64,000 bases of DNA. It comes from Geomesophilobacter sediminis. Lineage in GTDB: Bacteria; Desulfobacterota; Desulfuromonadia; Geobacterales; Geobacteraceae. The notes below the pieces were generated by a model. It was not told the DNA's origin. It did no database searches and was given only the letters and a program-made list of their open reading frames with translations. The stretch lies in the NCBI RefSeq assembly GCF_016458275.1, contig NZ_JAEMHM010000001.1:248001-312000 (forward strand). Direction: 5' to 3'. Positions 25,875 to 37,526 of this stretch are shown here, piece after piece; within the stretch, counting starts at the first letter, position 1; every line of letters begins with the position of its first letter. A program made the position numbers and the translations under genes.

Positions 25875-26315
25875 ATGGCAGCATACATCGTAACTTGTGC
25901 CGAATGCGGGACGGCTAATCGTATCCCCGCGGAGAAGGAAGGCGTCGCCGGTAAATGCGGCAGCTGCAAGGCCCAGCTCCCGCCCTTGTACCTGCATCCG
26001 CAACAACTGGACGACCACAGCTTCGACCGATTCGTTGCCGGCTATCATGCGCCGGTGATCGCGGAGTTCTGGGCACCCTGGTGACCGCACTGCGTCTCAC
26101 TCGCACCGGGCGTGCGAAAGGTGGCAGAACTTCTGGCGGGGAAAGCGGCGGTGGTGCAGGTCAATACCGACGAGAGTCCCGACACTTCGGCGCGTTTCGG
26201 AGTGCGCGGCATTCCGGCGCTTTTTCTGCTGCGACATGGAAAGGTTGTTGATCGCCTGACCGGCAATCAACCCGTTGACGCGATCATCGCGTGGTTCAAC
26301 AAGCATCGGGGGTAG
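25875..26315 (+). CDS. TrxC-like thioredoxin with selenocysteine (W-U-P-H-C active site)
   Basis: A single frame of 147 codons is interrupted only by TGA at 26082-26084. An N-terminal zinc ribbon (C8, C11, C28, C31) is followed by a thioredoxin domain. PVIAEFWAPW leads directly into the TGA, then P-H-C and SLAPGVRKVAELL. Downstream VVQVNTDESPDTSARFGVRG and IPALFLLRHGKVVDRL, including the cis-proline loop, are in the same frame, so no frameshift is needed. The TGA falls exactly on the first active-site cysteine of the CxxC motif, giving U70-P-H-C73. A hairpin whose loop lies 23-27 nt after the UGA fits a bacterial SECIS. Sec-containing thioredoxins are known in deltaproteobacteria. The alternative, a Cys-to-stop mutation, is less likely because the downstream frame is intact. 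AGGGGAGA precedes ATG 25875. Confidence 0.88.
26098..26123 (+). promoter_or_regulatory. Putative bacterial SECIS element in the thioredoxin gene
   Basis: TCGCAC (26101-26106) pairs with GTGCGA (26112-26117) around a five-base CGGGC loop. An outer CAC/GTG pair (26098-26100 with 26121-26123) is separated by a small bulge. The G-rich apical loop is 23-27 nt downstream of the UGA, where SelB-recognised hairpins occur. Confidence 0.7.
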
Positions 26316-26324
26316 GGGGGGACC

Positions 26325-26482
26325 TTTGCGCTCCCAAGGTCGACCTTGGGAAACGAGGCAAAGGTGGACCTTGGGAACGAGGCAAAACGAGGCAAAACGA
26401 GGCGAGGTCAGCAAGCGGATGACGGTGGCGCCGCGTCCCCTCCCCTTCAAGGGGAGGGACAGGGTGAGGATGGGGTCCTAAC
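26325..26482. repeat. Composite intergenic repeats
   Basis: CTCCCAAGGTCGACCTTGGGAA and a second GGACCTTGGGAACGAGGC palindrome (26332-26385) are relatives of the 1270-1330 elements. Three copies of a 10-bp AAAACGAGGC-like direct repeat follow. Next comes a full CCCCTCCCCTTCAAGGGGAG...GTGAGGATGGGG element (26437-26476). No gene in this 233-bp gap. Confidence 0.65.
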
Positions 26483-26548
26483 CTGTTCCCACCCAGGAAA
26501 AGGGAGCGGACGTGGATCGACATCTTGAGGTTTCGCCCGGTAAAGGTG

Positions 26549-27283
26549 CTACTTGCTCTCCTTGCTCTCCGGGGCCGGTTTTACTTCGAGCAGCTCAATC
26601 TCGAAGACCAAGGTGGAGTTGGCCGGGATGGGGCCGGAACCGTACTCGCCGTAGGCGAGCGACGGGGGGCAGATCAGCCGCGCCTTTCCTCCGGTTTTCA
26701 TTTTGGGCACCCCTTCCGTCCAGCAGGAGATCACGCCGTTCAGCGGAAACTCCGCCGGCTCGCCACGCTTGTACGAATTGTCGAACTCCTTCCCATCGAT
26801 GAGGGTCCCCCGGTAGTGGACCTTCACCGTATCCCCCTGCTTCGGGCTCGGCCCGGTCCCCTCACGCAGCGATTTATACACCAGTCCCGATTCCGCCTTG
26901 ATCGCCCCTTTTTCGGCGGCAGCCTTGGCAACGAATTCATCGGCCTGCGCAGAAAGCTTTTCACCCTGCGCGGCGCGGCGGGCATTGGCCAGGTCCCGGA
27001 TCTGCCCGAGGTAGGGCTCCATGTTGGATACCGGGGTCTTCCCGGTCAATCCGTCCTGAAGTCCCTTCATGACCTGGCTCAGCTCGGCCGGGGACATGTC
27101 GAAGACCGAGAGCTGCCGGGCGACGGTGAGCCCCACCGCGTAGAATATCTCGTCTTTGGTGGGCTCGGCAGCCTTGGCTTCGGCGGCCGGCGGCGGTGTT
27201 GCGTTTGCCTTCGTGTCCTTGTCAGCGGCGAAGGCCGGTGCGGCAAGAAGCGTCACGATGGCAGCGACAATGAACTTGTGCAT
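26549..27283 (-). CDS. Periplasmic FKBP-type peptidyl-prolyl isomerase (Mip/FkpA-like)
   Basis: A 244-residue protein with a signal peptide ending near PAFAAD (about residue 19). A helical FKBP N-terminal dimerisation region (DEIFYAVGLTVARQLSVF; LSQVMKGLQDGLTG) spans about 44-130. A C-terminal FKBP domain follows: TVKVHYRGTLIDGKEFDNSY, VISCWTEGVPKMKTGGKARL, PPSLAYGEYG and IPANSTLVFEIELLEV. It should catalyse prolyl isomerisation and assist folding of exported proteins. AGGAGG lies upstream of ATG 27283. The arrangement matches FkpA and Mip in length and domain order. Confidence 0.93.
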   Translation of the reverse strand: MHKFIVAAIVTLLAAPAFAADKDTKANATPPPAAEAKAAEPTKDEIFYAVGLTVARQLSVFDMSPAELSQVMKGLQDGLTGKTPVSNMEPYLGQIRDLANARRAAQGEKLSAQADEFVAKAAAEKGAIKAESGLVYKSLREGTGPSPKQGDTVKVHYRGTLIDGKEFDNSYKRGEPAEFPLNGVISCWTEGVPKMKTGGKARLICPPSLAYGEYGSGPIPANSTLVFEIELLEVKPAPESKESK

Positions 27284-27352
27284 TATTCCTCCTGAGTTTT
27301 CATAACATGTGAATTTAAATGATGTTGATTGATACGGCGATGCTGCGGTCTG

Positions 27353-29716
<2,364 letters not shown>

Positions 29717-29725
29717 TGAGGTACC

Positions 29726-31762
29726 ATGCTCGATCTTTCCCGTTTGAATCCCCAGCAGCTTGCCGCGGTGCAGCACACGGAAGGACCGCTTTTGGTCCTC
29801 GCCGGCGCCGGCTCCGGCAAGACCGGGGTCATCACCTACCGCATCGCCCATCTGATCCTGGACAAGAAGGTTCCGGGGGACCAGATCCTGGCGGTCACCT
29901 TTACCAACAAGGCGGCCAAGGAGATGAAGGAGCGGGTGCAGCACCTCGTGGGACGCAAGGGGTCCAAGGGGGTGGTCCTTTCCACCTTCCATTCCCTGGG
30001 GGTCCGCATCCTGAAACGGGACATCGAGCGCCTGGGTTACAAGAGGAACTTTTCCATCTATTCCACCGCCGACCAGGTCGGCCTGGTGCGCCAGATCGTG
30101 CGCGAGATCAACACCACCGACGTCAAGTACGACGCGGAGAAGATCATCTGGTGCATCTCCGGGGCGAAGAACAAGCTGATCCCTCCCGATAAGTACATCC
30201 CCTCCTTCGGCGACGACATCGACTTCATGGCGGCGCAGGTCTATCCGCGCTACCAGTCGGCGCTCAAGGCGTTCAACGCCATCGACTTCGACGACATCAT
30301 CATGCTCACCGCCGAGCTTTTGCAGCACCATCCGGAGGTGCTCAAATACTGGCAGGAGCGCTTCCGGTACATCATGGTGGACGAGTACCAGGACACCAAC
30401 TCCTCCCAGTACCTGCTGGTGAACCACCTGGCGGCGGGGTGGGGGAACCTCTGCGTGGTCGGGGACGACGACCAGTCGATCTACGGCTGGCGCGGCGCGG
30501 ACGTCGGCAACATCCTCGATTTCGAGAAGGATTTCAAAGGGTGCCGCACCATCAAGCTGGAGCAGAACTACCGCTCCAAAGGGAACATCCTGGAGGCCGC
30601 CAACGCGGTGATCAGCAACAACAAGGTGCGCAAGGAGAAAAGGCTTTGGACCGCCGCCGGCTCCGGCCCTCCCATCGATCTCTGCATCGTGCAGGACGAC
30701 GAGGAGGAGGCGACCTCGGTGGTGGAACGGATCCAACTGGAGCGCTTCAACCGGGATACCCCCTACAGCTCGTTCGCCATCCTCTACCGCACCAACGCCC
30801 AAAGCCGCGCCTTCGAGGAGCAGCTGCGCTTCGAGGACATCCCGTACGTTTTGATCGGCGGCACCCAGTTCTACGAACGCAAGGAGGTCAAGGATTCGCT
30901 CTCCTACCTCAAGGTGATCGCCAACCCGCTCGACGAGGTGGCGCTGCTGCGGATCGTGAACTTCCCCAAGCGGGGCATCGGCGACGGGACCGTGATCCGG
31001 ATCAACCAGTGGTCCATCGAGCACGAGTGCCCGCTTTTCGAGGCCTTCGGGCGGGTCGCGGAGATCGAGGGGGTCGCGGAAGCTACCCGGGAGAAGGTGC
31101 TCGCCTTCCACCGCACCCTGCTCGACGCGGCGCAGGCCTTCGCCGCGGAGGGGGGGCTGGCGGAGAAGGGGGCGGAACTATTCAAGAAGCTCAAGATCGA
31201 AGAGGAGATCTTCCGCACCATCGACGACGCGGCGGCCGCGCGGCGCAAGGTGGAGAACGTCGAGCAGATCATCAACTCGATGGCCGGTTACGCGGAGCGG
31301 ATTCCCAACCCGACGCTGTCCGGATTTCTGGAGAAGGTCTCCCTGATGGACGAAGACCGCTTCAGCGGCAAGGACAAGAAGGATCACGGCCGCGACGCGG
31401 TGACGCTGATGTCGCTGCATTCCAGCAAGGGGCTGGAGTTTCCCTTTGTCTTTTTGGTGGGGCTGGAGGACGAGATCCTGCCGCATCGGCGGGCGATCTA
31501 CGAGGACTTCACCGTGGACGAGGAACGGCGGCTTTGCTACGTGGGGATCACCCGGGCCAGGGAACAGCTGGTAATGACCCGGGCACTCTACCGGAAGAAG
31601 TACGGCAAGCTGCAGGAGCGGATACCTTCGCGGTTTTTGGAGGAGTTTCCGGCTTCAGTCCTTAATGTGCAGCAAAGCGGTGTAGTGAAGGAGACGTCGC
31701 CGGAGGAAGAGGTAAAAAGCGCGGAGAACTTCTTTTCGAAGATGAAGGAGATGTTTGGGTAG
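29726..31762 (+). CDS. Superfamily 1 DNA helicase, Rep/PcrA/UvrD type
   Basis: An ATP-dependent 3'-5' DNA helicase of 678 residues. Motifs in order: Q-motif LNPQQLAAVQ at residue 7, Walker A AGAGSGKTGVITYRI near 26, Ia TFTNKAAKEMKERV near 56, and II MVDEYQDTNSSQYLLV near 217. III is VVGDDDQSIYGWRGA near 246 and IV LEQNYRSKGNIL near 280. V is VTLMSLHSSKGLEFPFVFL near 558 and VI EERRLCYVGITRAREQL near 595. Length and motif spacing fit Rep. GAGGTACC precedes ATG 29726. The toxin-antitoxin pair converges on its 3' end with only 1 bp between. Confidence 0.92.
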   Translation: MLDLSRLNPQQLAAVQHTEGPLLVLAGAGSGKTGVITYRIAHLILDKKVPGDQILAVTFTNKAAKEMKERVQHLVGRKGSKGVVLSTFHSLGVRILKRDIERLGYKRNFSIYSTADQVGLVRQIVREINTTDVKYDAEKIIWCISGAKNKLIPPDKYIPSFGDDIDFMAAQVYPRYQSALKAFNAIDFDDIIMLTAELLQHHPEVLKYWQERFRYIMVDEYQDTNSSQYLLVNHLAAGWGNLCVVGDDDQSIYGWRGADVGNILDFEKDFKGCRTIKLEQNYRSKGNILEAANAVISNNKVRKEKRLWTAAGSGPPIDLCIVQDDEEEATSVVERIQLERFNRDTPYSSFAILYRTNAQSRAFEEQLRFEDIPYVLIGGTQFYERKEVKDSLSYLKVIANPLDEVALLRIVNFPKRGIGDGTVIRINQWSIEHECPLFEAFGRVAEIEGVAEATREKVLAFHRTLLDAAQAFAAEGGLAEKGAELFKKLKIEEEIFRTIDDAAAARRKVENVEQIINSMAGYAERIPNPTLSGFLEKVSLMDEDRFSGKDKKDHGRDAVTLMSLHSSKGLEFPFVFLVGLEDEILPHRRAIYEDFTVDEERRLCYVGITRAREQLVMTRALYRKKYGKLQERIPSRFLEEFPASVLNVQQSGVVKETSPEEEVKSAENFFSKMKEMFG

Positions 31763-31763
31763 T

Positions 31764-32081
31764 TCAGGATCGATGCTTCCAGTAGCCGTGGCGGCGACCG
31801 TGATGAGCTACCGCCATTATGACAATTTCAGCGTCACCAATGCGACAGATGATGGCAAAAGGAAACCGCCTGAGCAGAACCCGGCCAGTACGCCGGCGTG
31901 GCGAGAGCCACCGATGTGGAGCCTCTACGAGCAGTTCAAAAGAACGGTCGAATTCGCGCTCGAAACTCTCCGCCAAATGCTCCGCCCGTTCGGCATACCA
32001 TTCGAAAGCCTCAGCATAGTCTTCGATCGCTTCAGGGTGAAAGGTGACTTCATACTTTGTTCTTGACCCGCTGTCTGGCAT
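31764..32081 (-). CDS. RelE/ParE family toxin
   Basis: A 105-residue toxin of a type II toxin-antitoxin system. YEVTFHPEAIEDYAEAFEWY at residue 10, a central FEREFDRSFELLVEAPHRW, and the C-terminal RRFPFAIICRIGDAEIVIMA then HHGRRHGYWKHR follow the ParE/RelE-like fold. The conserved arginines and histidine near the C-terminus are present. The ATG at 32081 lies inside the antitoxin gene (32-nt overlap), so translation is coupled. Whether the target is gyrase (ParE) or mRNA on the ribosome (RelE) cannot be told from this. Confidence 0.88.
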   Translation of the reverse strand: MPDSGSRTKYEVTFHPEAIEDYAEAFEWYAERAEHLAESFEREFDRSFELLVEAPHRWLSPRRRTGRVLLRRFPFAIICRIGDAEIVIMAVAHHGRRHGYWKHRS

Positions 32082-32289
32082 ATGCTTTGACCTCTGCCCA
32101 AGGGACCGTAGTTACCCGCCCCTCATCTAGATCCAGCATGCGTCTATCCAATTCAGCAGCCCATTCTGCATTGATTGCCGCTTCGTCTTCAGGCTCTAAA
32201 GACACTAAAAGCTCATCCACCAGTCTTGCCCGCTCGTCGTAAGGCAACTGCAGAGCCTCGGTGATTATCTGATCAAACTTGTCGCTCAT
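32050..32289 (-). CDS. Addiction-module antitoxin (TIGR02574-like)
   Basis: A 79-residue acidic protein, MSDKFDQIITEALQLPYDER leading to ARLVDELLVSLEPEDEA and W-A-A-E-L-D-R-R. These are typical of the putative addiction-module component family paired with RelE/ParE toxins. ATG 32289 has GGAGGTG nine to ten bases upstream. It precedes and overlaps the toxin gene, the usual antitoxin-first order. The product is presumed to bind the toxin and autoregulate. Confidence 0.88.
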   Translation of the reverse strand: MSDKFDQIITEALQLPYDERARLVDELLVSLEPEDEAAINAEWAAELDRRMLDLDEGRVTTVPWAEVKAYARQRVKNKV

Positions 32290-32347
32290 TACTGATACAC
32301 CTCCAATGCCGTATGCTAGAGCAGTGCAAATATCATTGCAAGACCGA

Positions 32348-32965
32348 TTACTTGGACGGCCCCAATGTCCGCTGCCCCGGTTTCCATCCCAGCGGACAGA
32401 GCGAGCCGGTCTGCAGCGCCTCCAGCACCCGCAGGGTCTCGTCGACGTTGCGCCCCACATCCAGGTTGTGTACCACCTGGTACTGCAGCACTCCCTCCGG
32501 ATCGATGATGTAAAGGGCCCTAAGCGCCACCCCTTCCTTCTCGTCCAGGCACCCGTACCGGGCCGCCACTTCCTTCTTCACGTCCGCCGCCAGCGGGATC
32601 TTCAGCTCGCCGAGATCGCCCCGCTTCACCCAGGCGAGGTGGGAGAACTTGTTGTCGGTGGAGGCGCCGATCACCTCGGCGTTGAGCTTTTTGAACTCGC
32701 CCGCCGCTTCGCTGAACCCCTTGATCTCGGTCGGACAGACAAAGGTGAAATCGGCGGGATAGAAGAAGAGGACGACCCACTTGCCGTGCAGGCTTTTCAG
32801 GTCGACGGTACCGAACTCTTTTCCCGGGGCGGTGGAGACGAGCGCATCCAGGGCGAACTCCGGCGCTTGCTGGCCGACCTTGGCCGGCGGCTGGCAGGCG
32901 GGCTGGGCCGAGGCGCTCAGCGGGATCGCCAGGGCAAGAAGTAACAGCAGCAGATATCGTTTCAT
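32348..32965 (-). CDS. Exported 2-Cys peroxiredoxin (AhpC/Prx1 type)
   Basis: Reduces hydrogen peroxide and organic peroxides through a peroxidatic cysteine in FFYPADFTFVCPTEIKGF (about residue 80). The resolving cysteine lies near the C-terminus in GSLCPLGWKPGQ. The 205-residue protein starts with a clear signal peptide (KRYLLLLLLALAIPLSASAQ). Typical 2-Cys peroxiredoxins are cytosolic, so a periplasmic location is notable; its reductant there is unknown. ATG 32965 has CGGAGGATCC upstream. An extra Cys pair region just after the signal (QPACQPP) may be relevant. Confidence 0.9.
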   Translation of the reverse strand: MKRYLLLLLLALAIPLSASAQPACQPPAKVGQQAPEFALDALVSTAPGKEFGTVDLKSLHGKWVVLFFYPADFTFVCPTEIKGFSEAAGEFKKLNAEVIGASTDNKFSHLAWVKRGDLGELKIPLAADVKKEVAARYGCLDEKEGVALRALYIIDPEGVLQYQVVHNLDVGRNVDETLRVLEALQTGSLCPLGWKPGQRTLGPSK

Positions 32966-33156
32966 CGGATCCTCCGAAAGCAAAAATGTTCCTCTGCGTC
33001 CCTCCGCGCCCTCTGCGGTGCGCTTTCAAATGACGTAGGGTCAGAATATACCTGCCGGTGCCGGCTTTGCAATGAGAGTGTGCGCCGACTTGCCGCTCTC
33101 TCATTTGTATGCTAAAAGAGAGGGCCGATCAAAAATCAATAAGGAGCGACGCAAAC
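32966..33156. repeat. Spacer with CTCTGCG-type repeat
   Basis: A CCTCTGCGTCCCTCCGCGCC / CTCTGCGGTG element (32992-33028) is reverse-related to the AGAGGACGCGAAGGCGCG stretch at 55871 and the CACAGAGGAGCACGGAGG stretch at 56402. It is a common spacer repeat. No gene. Confidence 0.5.
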
Positions 33157-33675
33157 ATGACTGAAGAAAAAAATCCGCAGGTCATTATGGAAACCTCTAT
33201 GGGTACCGTGAAGATCGAGCTTTTTAAGGACAAGGCCCCCATTTCGGTGCGTAACTTCCTTTCCTACGTGAAGGAGAACTACTACGACGGGCTCATCTTC
33301 CACCGGGTCATCAAGGAGTTCATGATCCAGGGGGGCGGGCTGGACGAGAACATGAACCCGAAGAAGACCAAGTTCGCCATCAAGAACGAAGCGACCAACG
33401 GCCTGAAAAACGTCCGCGGCACCCTCGCCATGGCCCGCACCAGCATGGTCGACAGCGCCACCTCCCAGTTCTTCATCAACGTTGTCGATAACGCCTTCCT
33501 GGACCACTCCGGCAAGACCCCGGACCGTTTCGGCTACGCCGTCTTCGGGCAGGTGATCGAAGGTATGGACGTCGTCGACCAGATCCGCGCCGTCAAGACC
33601 GGCAACAAGGGCGGTCACCAGGACGTTCCGGTCGAGCCGGTGGTCATCAACTCGATCCGGCCCGTGGAAGAGTAG
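33157..33675 (+). CDS. Cytosolic cyclophilin-type peptidyl-prolyl isomerase
   Basis: A 172-residue PpiB-like protein without a signal peptide. ETSMGTVKIELFKDKAPISV, GLIFHRVIKEFMIQGG (catalytic Arg and Phe), and SATSQFFINVVDNAFLDH (Gln and Phe of the active site) are the cyclophilin motifs. The loop between catalytic parts matches bacterial PpiB. ATG 33157 has AAGGAG nine bases upstream; the upstream in-frame region from 33109 is unlikely to be translated. A strong terminator follows. Confidence 0.95.
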   Translation: MTEEKNPQVIMETSMGTVKIELFKDKAPISVRNFLSYVKENYYDGLIFHRVIKEFMIQGGGLDENMNPKKTKFAIKNEATNGLKNVRGTLAMARTSMVDSATSQFFINVVDNAFLDHSGKTPDRFGYAVFGQVIEGMDVVDQIRAVKTGNKGGHQDVPVEPVVINSIRPVEE

Positions 33676-33705
33676 ATCCCGCTCCCGCAGCACCGATTCA
33701 TCCCC

Positions 33706-33737
33706 AAAAGCCCCCGGCACTCCCCGGGGGCTTTTTG
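33706..33737 (+). terminator. Rho-independent terminator after the cyclophilin gene
   Basis: AAAAGCCCCCGGCACTCC... stem (33706-33731: AGCCCCCGG with CCGGGGGCT) followed by TTTTTG and more Ts. Confidence 0.9.
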
Positions 33738-33998
33738 TTTTTCCGTTCGCCACTTCGCAAGGTGGGAGCCCTCTGCCCACCGGTACCGGTTCCGGACGCT
33801 CAATCCAAATCTGCGTTACACGGCAAGCCTCAGAGTTTTTGCTCACAGTCGGTCGTATGACTGTCAAAGCCGGTACCCGCCGGGGGCTTCGAACCATGCT
33901 TTTCCCGTGCAACACAACAATAACGCTCGCCAAATTCACTCAAAAGTGCTAAATAAAGTCGTGCTAATTCGCTGCGGCTTATTGCGAAGAGGAATCGT
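33738..33998. other. 261-bp intergenic region before the kinase operon
   Basis: No gene or repeat of the listed families is apparent. It probably carries the promoter of the signalling operon. AAGAGGAATCGT at its end is the ribosome-binding site of the first kinase. Confidence 0.4.
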
Positions 33999-35765
33999 AT
34001 GTCGGGAGCTGTCAACCACCACAAGGCTTACATTCCTTTCCTTCGCCCGGCTCCCGTCTTTCATCCTTTCCGCTGCCTTTCCTTTCTGCTGCTACTGCTC
34101 ATTACACTCCCTGACCTTGCCCATGCCGTATCGCGCAACGTCTCGGTCGGCATCTATGAGAATGCCCCCAAGGTATTTACCTCCACCACCGGCAAACCGG
34201 CCGGTATCTTCGTCGAGATCATCGAAAACATCGCCAAGGCCGAAGGCTGGAACCTGCGCTATGTCCCCGGGACCTGGGCCGAAGGGCTGGACCGGCTCTC
34301 CAGGGGAGAGATCGACCTGATGCCCGACGTGGCGTACACCACGGAGCGGGACCGGATCTACGCCTTCCACAAGATCCCGGTCCTTTCGGTCTGGTCCCAG
34401 GTATACGCGCGGAAAGGGAGCGGCATCCAGTCGCTTCTGGATCTCAACGGCAAGCGGATCGCCGCCCTGGAAAACACCATCCAACTGGAGACCTTCACCC
34501 GCCTCACCAACAGCTTCGGCTTGAAATTCACCCTCATCCCGGTGCCGAACTACCAGACCGAGTTCCAGATGGTGGCCGACAACCGGGCCGACGCCGGTCT
34601 CACCAACCGGCTCTACGGGCTGATGTACGCGCGCAAGTACGGTTTGGAGGACACCCCGGTCATGTTCGACCCGGCCCCCTTTTTCTTTGCGGCTCCGAAG
34701 GAGAAGGGGGATTTGCTGGCGGTCATCGACCGGCATCTGGCGGAGATGAAGAAGGACCCGCGTTCCGCGTACTATGCGGCAATGAAAAGGTGGACCAGCG
34801 ATGAGGTGGAGTTCAAGCTCCCGGCCTGGCTGCAGGTCTCCGCGCTGGTCTTGGGGAGCGTGCTGGTGATGAGCGTGGTGGGTGGGTTCGTGCTCAAGCA
34901 CCAGGTAAACGCGCGGACCGCGGAGCTGGCGCTGATGAACCGGGAGATGGAACGGCGGATCGACGAGCGGACCCTGACCCTCAAGGAGACCAACGAGAAG
35001 CTCCGTGCCGCCCTGGAGGACCTCGAAGATGCCAAGGAACGCGCCGAGCAGGCGGACCGGCTGAAATCGGCGTTTCTGGCGACGATGTCCCACGAGCTGC
35101 GCACGCCGCTCAACTCGATCATCGGCTTCACCGGGATCCTGCAGCAGGGGCTCGGGGGACCGGTGAACGAGGAGCAGAAGAAGCAGCTCGCGATGGTGCG
35201 CAAAAGCTCCGACCATCTCCTGGCCCTGATCAGCGACGTGCTCGACATCTCCAAGATCGAGGCGGGGCAACTGCGCGTGGAATCGGAAACCTTTCATCTG
35301 GCCGAATCGATCCGCAAGGTGGAGCAGGCGGTACGCCCGCTGGCCGAGAAGAAGGGGTTGGAGCTCTACCTGGACCTTTCCGGGGATGTCGGTCCGGTGA
35401 CCGGAGACGCCCGGAGGGTGGAACAGATCCTGTTCAACCTGCTGAGCAACTCGATCAAGTTCACCGAGCAGGGCTCGGTCACCGTCCGCAGCAGACGCGA
35501 CGGGGATTTCCTGGTCACCTGCGTCGCGGACACCGGGATCGGCATCAAGGAAGCGGACCTCGATCGGCTGTTCCAGCCCTTCCAGCAGATCGATACCGGG
35601 TTGAACCGCAAGTACGAGGGGACCGGCCTGGGACTCTCCATCTGCAAGAAACTGGTCGAGCTGATGGGCGGGACGATCCGGGTGGAAAGCGCGCCGGGGC
35701 GCGGAACCAGCTTCACCTTTACGCTGCCGGTCCGTCCGCCCGGAGCCGACGGAGTTGCCGCATGA
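33999..35765 (+). CDS. Sensor histidine kinase with periplasmic solute-binding domain
   Basis: A 588-residue membrane kinase. An N-terminal signal or anchor helix (residues 27-43) precedes a periplasmic SBP_bac_3-type domain (about 48-275), where [27 protein letters not shown] and [16 protein letters not shown] are typical. A transmembrane helix spans 280-302 ([17 protein letters not shown]). A coiled-coil linker follows. Next are HisKA ([19 protein letters not shown], phosphoacceptor His near 365) and HATPase_c ([14 protein letters not shown]-box; DTGIGI G1; [14 protein letters not shown]2). It should sense a small molecule in the periplasm. Its stop overlaps the next kinase start (ATGA). 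Confidence 0.9.
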   Translation: MSGAVNHHKAYIPFLRPAPVFHPFRCLSFLLLLLITLPDLAHAVSRNVSVGIYENAPKVFTSTTGKPAGIFVEIIENIAKAEGWNLRYVPGTWAEGLDRLSRGEIDLMPDVAYTTERDRIYAFHKIPVLSVWSQVYARKGSGIQSLLDLNGKRIAALENTIQLETFTRLTNSFGLKFTLIPVPNYQTEFQMVADNRADAGLTNRLYGLMYARKYGLEDTPVMFDPAPFFFAAPKEKGDLLAVIDRHLAEMKKDPRSAYYAAMKRWTSDEVEFKLPAWLQVSALVLGSVLVMSVVGGFVLKHQVNARTAELALMNREMERRIDERTLTLKETNEKLRAALEDLEDAKERAEQADRLKSAFLATMSHELRTPLNSIIGFTGILQQGLGGPVNEEQKKQLAMVRKSSDHLLALISDVLDISKIEAGQLRVESETFHLAESIRKVEQAVRPLAEKKGLELYLDLSGDVGPVTGDARRVEQILFNLLSNSIKFTEQGSVTVRSRRDGDFLVTCVADTGIGIKEADLDRLFQPFQQIDTGLNRKYEGTGLGLSICKKLVELMGGTIRVESAPGRGTSFTFTLPVRPPGADGVAA

Positions 35766-37522
35766 GCCGGAGCCGTTTTTTCGCGTCGTCTTTGCTGCAC
35801 AACCTGGCGGTTGCGCTTGCCTACCTGGCGACGGCCAAACTGGGCTTTCTGCTGGCCCTGGAACAGACCAACGCGACCGCGGTGTGGGCTCCGACCGGAA
35901 TCGCGCTGGCGGCCTGCCTGCAGTTCGGCTACCGGGTCTGGCCCGGGGTGTTCGTGGGAGCGCTGGCGGCCAACCTGCTGCTCCTTGCCGGGGCGCCGAC
36001 GGCGTCGGCGGCGACCCTGCTGGTGGCCGGCGTCACCGCGCTGGGAAACACGCTGGAGGCCCTGGCCGGAGGCTTCCTGGTGCGGCGCTGCATCGGGAAC
36101 GAGGACCCCTTCGCCGGCACCCGATACGCCTCCTGCTTCATCATCCTGGGCGCCCTGGCCAGCCCGCTTCTGAGCGCCACCATCGGCACCGCGGCCTTCT
36201 CGAGCTACTCCGGCGACTGGTCGCGCAGCGGCCAGATGTGCCTCACCTGGTGGCTGGGGGATGCGGTCGGCGCCCTCGTGGTGACGCCCCTTTTATTGAC
36301 CTGGGAAGGGCGTCCCACTTCGCGCTGGAGCGCGGCCAAAGCAGGGGAAGCGCTGCTCCTGGTGCTCCTTTTGTTCCTGGTCGAGGCGGTGGTTTTCGGG
36401 AAAAACCTGCCGCTCGAGTACCTGGTCTTCCCGGTGCTGTTCTGGACCGCCTTCCGTTTCGGGCGTTTCGAGACGGCGGTCCTGGTGGCCCTGGTGATGG
36501 TGAGCTTCTTGATCTGGACCGTGAACGGGCGGGGCCCGTTCACCGGGTACCCGCTGAACGGCGCACTCCTCTTGCTGCAGTCCTACTTCGGCGTCGCCGC
36601 GGCCTCGACGCTTCTTTTGTCGACCCTGATCACCGCCCGCAACCGGGCCGAGGAGCGCCTGCGCGAATACCAGGACGGCCTTGCCCGGCTGGTGGACGAG
36701 CGCACCGCCGAGCTGCGGCGCACCCTGGACGAACTGGCCCAGGCCAAGGAACATGCCGAGTTCGCCGACCAGCTGAAATCGGCGTTTTTGGCCACCATGT
36801 CTCATGAATTGCGCACCCCGCTCAACTCCATCATCGGCTTCAGCGGGATCCTCCTGCAAAAGCTGGCCGGCCCGCTCAATGCCGAACAGGAAAAGCAGCT
36901 GGGACTGGTGCGCAACAGCGCCAACCATCTCCTGGCCCTGATCGGCGACATCCTCGACATCTCCAAGATCGAGGCGGGGCAGCTGACCATCACCTGCGAG
37001 ACCTTCGCCTACGGCGAGCTGATCCGCAAGGCGGTGCACACCATCCGGCCGCTGGCGGAGAAGAAGGGGCTCGCGCTGTCGGTGCAGCTTTCCGAGGAGG
37101 TCGCTGCCATGACCGGCGATCTGCGCCGGGTGGAGCAGGTACTGCTGAACCTCTTGAGCAATGCGGTGAAATTTACCGAAAAGGGGGAGATCACCGTTAC
37201 CTGCGAACGCGAGGGTGCCCTGTACCGTACCACGGTGCGCGACACCGGCATCGGCATCGCCGCCGAGGAACTGGAGGTGCTGTTCAAGCCGTTTCGGCAG
37301 GTGGACAGCGGGCTCAGCCGCAAATACGAGGGGACCGGGCTGGGGCTGTCGATCTGCAAGAAGCTGGTGGATCTGATGGGGGGGCGCATCAGCGTCGAAA
37401 GCCGGCGCGGGGAGGGGAGTTCCTTCACCTTCCTCCTTCCGGCGCAAGGCAACCCCTTCGCGGCGCCCCCGATCGAACCGGGGCTGCCCGCCGGGACACC
37501 GCAACCAACCTGTGAGGTATGA
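35762..37522 (+). CDS. MASE1-domain sensor histidine kinase
   Basis: A 586-residue membrane kinase. The N-terminal ~295 residues form a MASE1-type integral sensor of about eight helices ([20 protein letters not shown] and [20 protein letters not shown] are characteristic). A coiled-coil linker (about 300-340) follows. HisKA ([20 protein letters not shown], His near 352) and HATPase_c ([32 protein letters not shown]) follow. The kinase core is very similar to that of the preceding protein, suggesting a tandem duplication with different sensors. It overlaps the upstream gene by four bases and is followed closely by a receiver gene. Confidence 0.9.
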   Translation: MSRSRFFASSLLHNLAVALAYLATAKLGFLLALEQTNATAVWAPTGIALAACLQFGYRVWPGVFVGALAANLLLLAGAPTASAATLLVAGVTALGNTLEALAGGFLVRRCIGNEDPFAGTRYASCFIILGALASPLLSATIGTAAFSSYSGDWSRSGQMCLTWWLGDAVGALVVTPLLLTWEGRPTSRWSAAKAGEALLLVLLLFLVEAVVFGKNLPLEYLVFPVLFWTAFRFGRFETAVLVALVMVSFLIWTVNGRGPFTGYPLNGALLLLQSYFGVAAASTLLLSTLITARNRAEERLREYQDGLARLVDERTAELRRTLDELAQAKEHAEFADQLKSAFLATMSHELRTPLNSIIGFSGILLQKLAGPLNAEQEKQLGLVRNSANHLLALIGDILDISKIEAGQLTITCETFAYGELIRKAVHTIRPLAEKKGLALSVQLSEEVAAMTGDLRRVEQVLLNLLSNAVKFTEKGEITVTCEREGALYRTTVRDTGIGIAAEELEVLFKPFRQVDSGLSRKYEGTGLGLSICKKLVDLMGGRISVESRRGEGSSFTFLLPAQGNPFAAPPIEPGLPAGTPQPTCEV

Positions 37523-37526
37523 AGCG

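Noticed and set aside
26084-26112. Frameshift splitting the thioredoxin gene
   Set aside because: The same frame continues past the TGA without any indel, and the TGA sits exactly on a catalytic cysteine.
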